DNA of 64,000 nucleotides from positions 62,001-126,000 of the forward strand of contig JAUSNO010000018.1 of the NCBI GenBank assembly GCA_030645915.1. The letters run 5' to 3'. This stretch comes from Undibacterium sp. GTDB lineage: Bacteria; Pseudomonadota; Gammaproteobacteria; Burkholderiales; Burkholderiaceae_D. Position numbers and translations under genes: made by a program. Below are positions 62,275 to 64,000 of this stretch, one piece after another (the stretch's first letter is position 1; each line of letters starts with the position of its first letter). Below the pieces are notes generated by a model. The model worked only from the letters and a program-made list of their open reading frames with translations, was not told the origin of the DNA and did no database searches.

Positions 62275-63921
62275 ATGCTGCGCACGCTTGCTATCCGTGA
62301 TTTCGTCATCGTCGATGCGATAGAACTAGAATTTTCTACCGGATTTACCGTATTTACCGGAGAAACCGGTGCGGGAAAATCCATCTTGATTGATGCATTG
62401 GCATTAGCGTTGGGTGGCCGTGGCGATGCCAGCATGGTGCGTGAAGGTGCGGCCAAAGCTGACATATCGGCACAATTTTCGGTGAATACGTCCACCGCCC
62501 TGTGGCTGGAAGAAAATGATTTTTCCGGGGAAGACACTGAACTCATCCTGCGGCGCGTGATTGACAATGCCGGACGCTCCAAAGCCTACATCAACGGCAT
62601 CACAGCGACTGCGGCACAGTTACGCGAACTCGGTGATTTCCTGGTCGACATCCATGGTCAGCATGCGCATCAATCGCTGTTGAAAACCGATGCACAACGC
62701 GACCTGCTGGACATGCAGGGGGGCTTGCAAGCGACCGTTCTGGATGTCACTACGCTATTTAAGCAATGGCAAAAAATAAGCACGCAACGCGAGGAGTTTG
62801 AGAAGAACGCCAAGAACATTCTTCTCGAAAGGGAACGGCTAGAATGGCAGGTAAGCGAACTGGAAAAACTCCAGATCAAACCAGGCGAATGGGAGGCCAT
62901 CAGCCACGAACATAGCCGGCTCGCACATGCCGCCAGCTTGCTGGAAGGCGCACAGGAAGCGGCAGACGTTATTTCGGAATCCGAGCAGCCCATGCTGTCG
63001 CGTCTATCTTCATTACAGCAAAAACTATTAAAACTGCAAAGCTTCGACCCGGCCTTAAAACCGGTCACCGACGCGCTCGATTCTGCCCGTATCAATTTGC
63101 AGGAAAGCGCTTATGCGCTCAATGATTATCTGGGCCGCGTAGAACTAGATCCACGACGCTTGCGCGAAGTCGAAAGCAGAGTGGAAATAATTCACTCTAC
63201 CGCGCGTCGTTTTCATGTCGCGCCTGAAACACTGCATCAGGAATTTGCCACGCTGTCAGCGCAATTACTGCAATTGTCCGGCGTCTCGGATATTGAGGCG
63301 CTAAGGGTCAGGGAAGCGGCAGCATATCAAGTCTATGAAAGTGCAGCAAAAAAACTAAGCGCATCGCGTGCCATCGTCGCCAGAGATTTAGGCGCCGCTG
63401 TCACCGTTGCCATGCAAGACCTGAGCATGACCGGCGGCTCCTTTAGCATTGCGCTGCGCCCCTGCGAAGCGACGTCCACCGGGCTGGAACACATCGAATT
63501 TCTGGTCGCGGGTCATGCCGGTGTACAGGCGCGGCCATTGGCGAAAGTCGCGTCCGGCGGCGAGCTGGCACGCATTTCTCTGGCGATATCCGTCATTACC
63601 TCTTGCGCCACCGCTACCCCCACTTTAATTTTTGATGAAGTCGATAGCGGCATCGGTGGCGGTGTCGCGGAAGTGGTCGGTCGTCTGCTCAAGCGCCTGG
63701 GACAAGACAGACAGGTCTTATGCGTCACCCATCTGCCGCAAGTCGCCAGCCAGGCCAACCAGCACTTCCAGGTCAGCAAGCGCAGTGACGACGGAAAAAC
63801 CGTGTCACACATAGACGGCCTCGATAACAAACAGCGCGTAGAAGAGATTGCCCGCATGCTGGGCGGCATCGAAATCACACCAACTACCCGCAAACACGCC
63901 AGAGAATTACTCGCATCGTAG
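62275..63921 (+). CDS. recN: DNA repair protein RecN
   Basis: 548 residues. The N-terminal ATPase half has TGETGAGKSILIDALAL (Walker A, about residues 28-44). A long coiled coil fills the middle, with the usual Gln and Leu-rich helices. The C-terminal half has the ABC signature VASGGELARISLAISV and Walker B TLIFDEVDSGIGGGVAEVVG, then VTHLPQVAS. It is an SMC-like protein that holds broken chromosome ends during double-strand-break repair. No LexA-type box was checked in the short upstream gap. Confidence 0.96.
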   Translation: MLRTLAIRDFVIVDAIELEFSTGFTVFTGETGAGKSILIDALALALGGRGDASMVREGAAKADISAQFSVNTSTALWLEENDFSGEDTELILRRVIDNAGRSKAYINGITATAAQLRELGDFLVDIHGQHAHQSLLKTDAQRDLLDMQGGLQATVLDVTTLFKQWQKISTQREEFEKNAKNILLERERLEWQVSELEKLQIKPGEWEAISHEHSRLAHAASLLEGAQEAADVISESEQPMLSRLSSLQQKLLKLQSFDPALKPVTDALDSARINLQESAYALNDYLGRVELDPRRLREVESRVEIIHSTARRFHVAPETLHQEFATLSAQLLQLSGVSDIEALRVREAAAYQVYESAAKKLSASRAIVARDLGAAVTVAMQDLSMTGGSFSIALRPCEATSTGLEHIEFLVAGHAGVQARPLAKVASGGELARISLAISVITSCATATPTLIFDEVDSGIGGGVAEVVGRLLKRLGQDRQVLCVTHLPQVASQANQHFQVSKRSDDGKTVSHIDGLDNKQRVEEIARMLGGIEITPTTRKHARELLAS

Positions 63922-63974
63922 TCATGGCCGTTTCTGGTTTTACACCTTACTTACTCTAATGAATTGAATGCACC

Positions 63975-64000
63975 ATGTCCTTCCTTAAAGAACCCGAATT
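63975..64000 (+). CDS. Start of a gene cut by the window end, possibly ferrochelatase
   Basis: The ATG at 63975 opens MSFLKEPE before the window ends. The position just after recN and the first residues fit the hemH gene of related bacteria, but eight residues are too few to be sure. Confidence 0.35.

Overview
The window looks like a chromosome segment of a betaproteobacterium, order Burkholderiales, most likely Oxalobacteraceae or a close relative (Undibacterium, Herminiimonas, Janthinobacterium type). The grounds are gene order (bamE-dapB-exbB/exbD-leuS-lptE-holA-proA, fur/hrcA/nadK/recN, pcm-rhodanese-tolC), an OmpC-type beta-proteobacterial porin, and moderate GC content. The assignment rests on recognition, not on a search.

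Layout. 1-4.1 kb: the end of a DMT permease, then two small exported proteins and a ZnuD-like TonB receptor that form a probable metal-uptake locus. 4.1-12.7 kb: a nucleosidase, then tolC, rhodanese and pcm, then an RND efflux permease with its adaptor and TetR regulator. 12.8-29.5 kb: an accessory region holding a sugar regulon (LacI regulator, GH1 beta-glucosidase, TonB receptor, tryptophan-halogenase-like protein, MFS permease). Unrelated genes sit among these: a PHB-depolymerase-type esterase, an exported amidohydrolase, a two-subunit molybdenum hydroxylase and a possible gene-cassette remnant. 29.5-49.6 kb: mixed chromosomal genes (DUF2917/MocR pair, YkgJ-like, MscS, uppP, recQ, a Met-rich exported protein, a SNF2 helicase, trmB, an MlaC-like protein, tRNA-Gly(CCC), an AI-2E family permease, DUF3016, a porin, a Bcr/CflA permease, an RlmL-like methylase, a DsbA-fold isomerase). 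49.7-64 kb: a conserved housekeeping block running on the minus strand from bamE to proA and hemJ, with fur, a receiver protein, hrcA, a HAD hydrolase, nadK and recN alongside.

How the genes fit together. At least six copies of a 14-bp dyad of TGAAAncGnTTTCA type lie in front of the lacI-family gene, the GH1 gene, the TonB receptor, the halogenase-like gene and the MFS gene. They define one local regulon for importing and cleaving a (probably beta-linked) oligosaccharide.

The most unusual content is non-coding. (1) A 176-bp MITE-like element occurs twice (6615-6790 and 37807-37982, opposite orientations). It has about 20-bp terminal inverted repeats and an internal hairpin that differs between the copies by three compensatory base-pair changes. 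(2) A REP-like palindromic element of about 60-85 bp occurs seven times, always between genes and mostly at gene 3' ends. (3) A 14-bp tandem repeat occurs at two distant loci; at one it forms a terminator hairpin and at the other it lies inside a REP-like element. No rRNA operon, CRISPR array, complete insertion sequence or prophage was seen.
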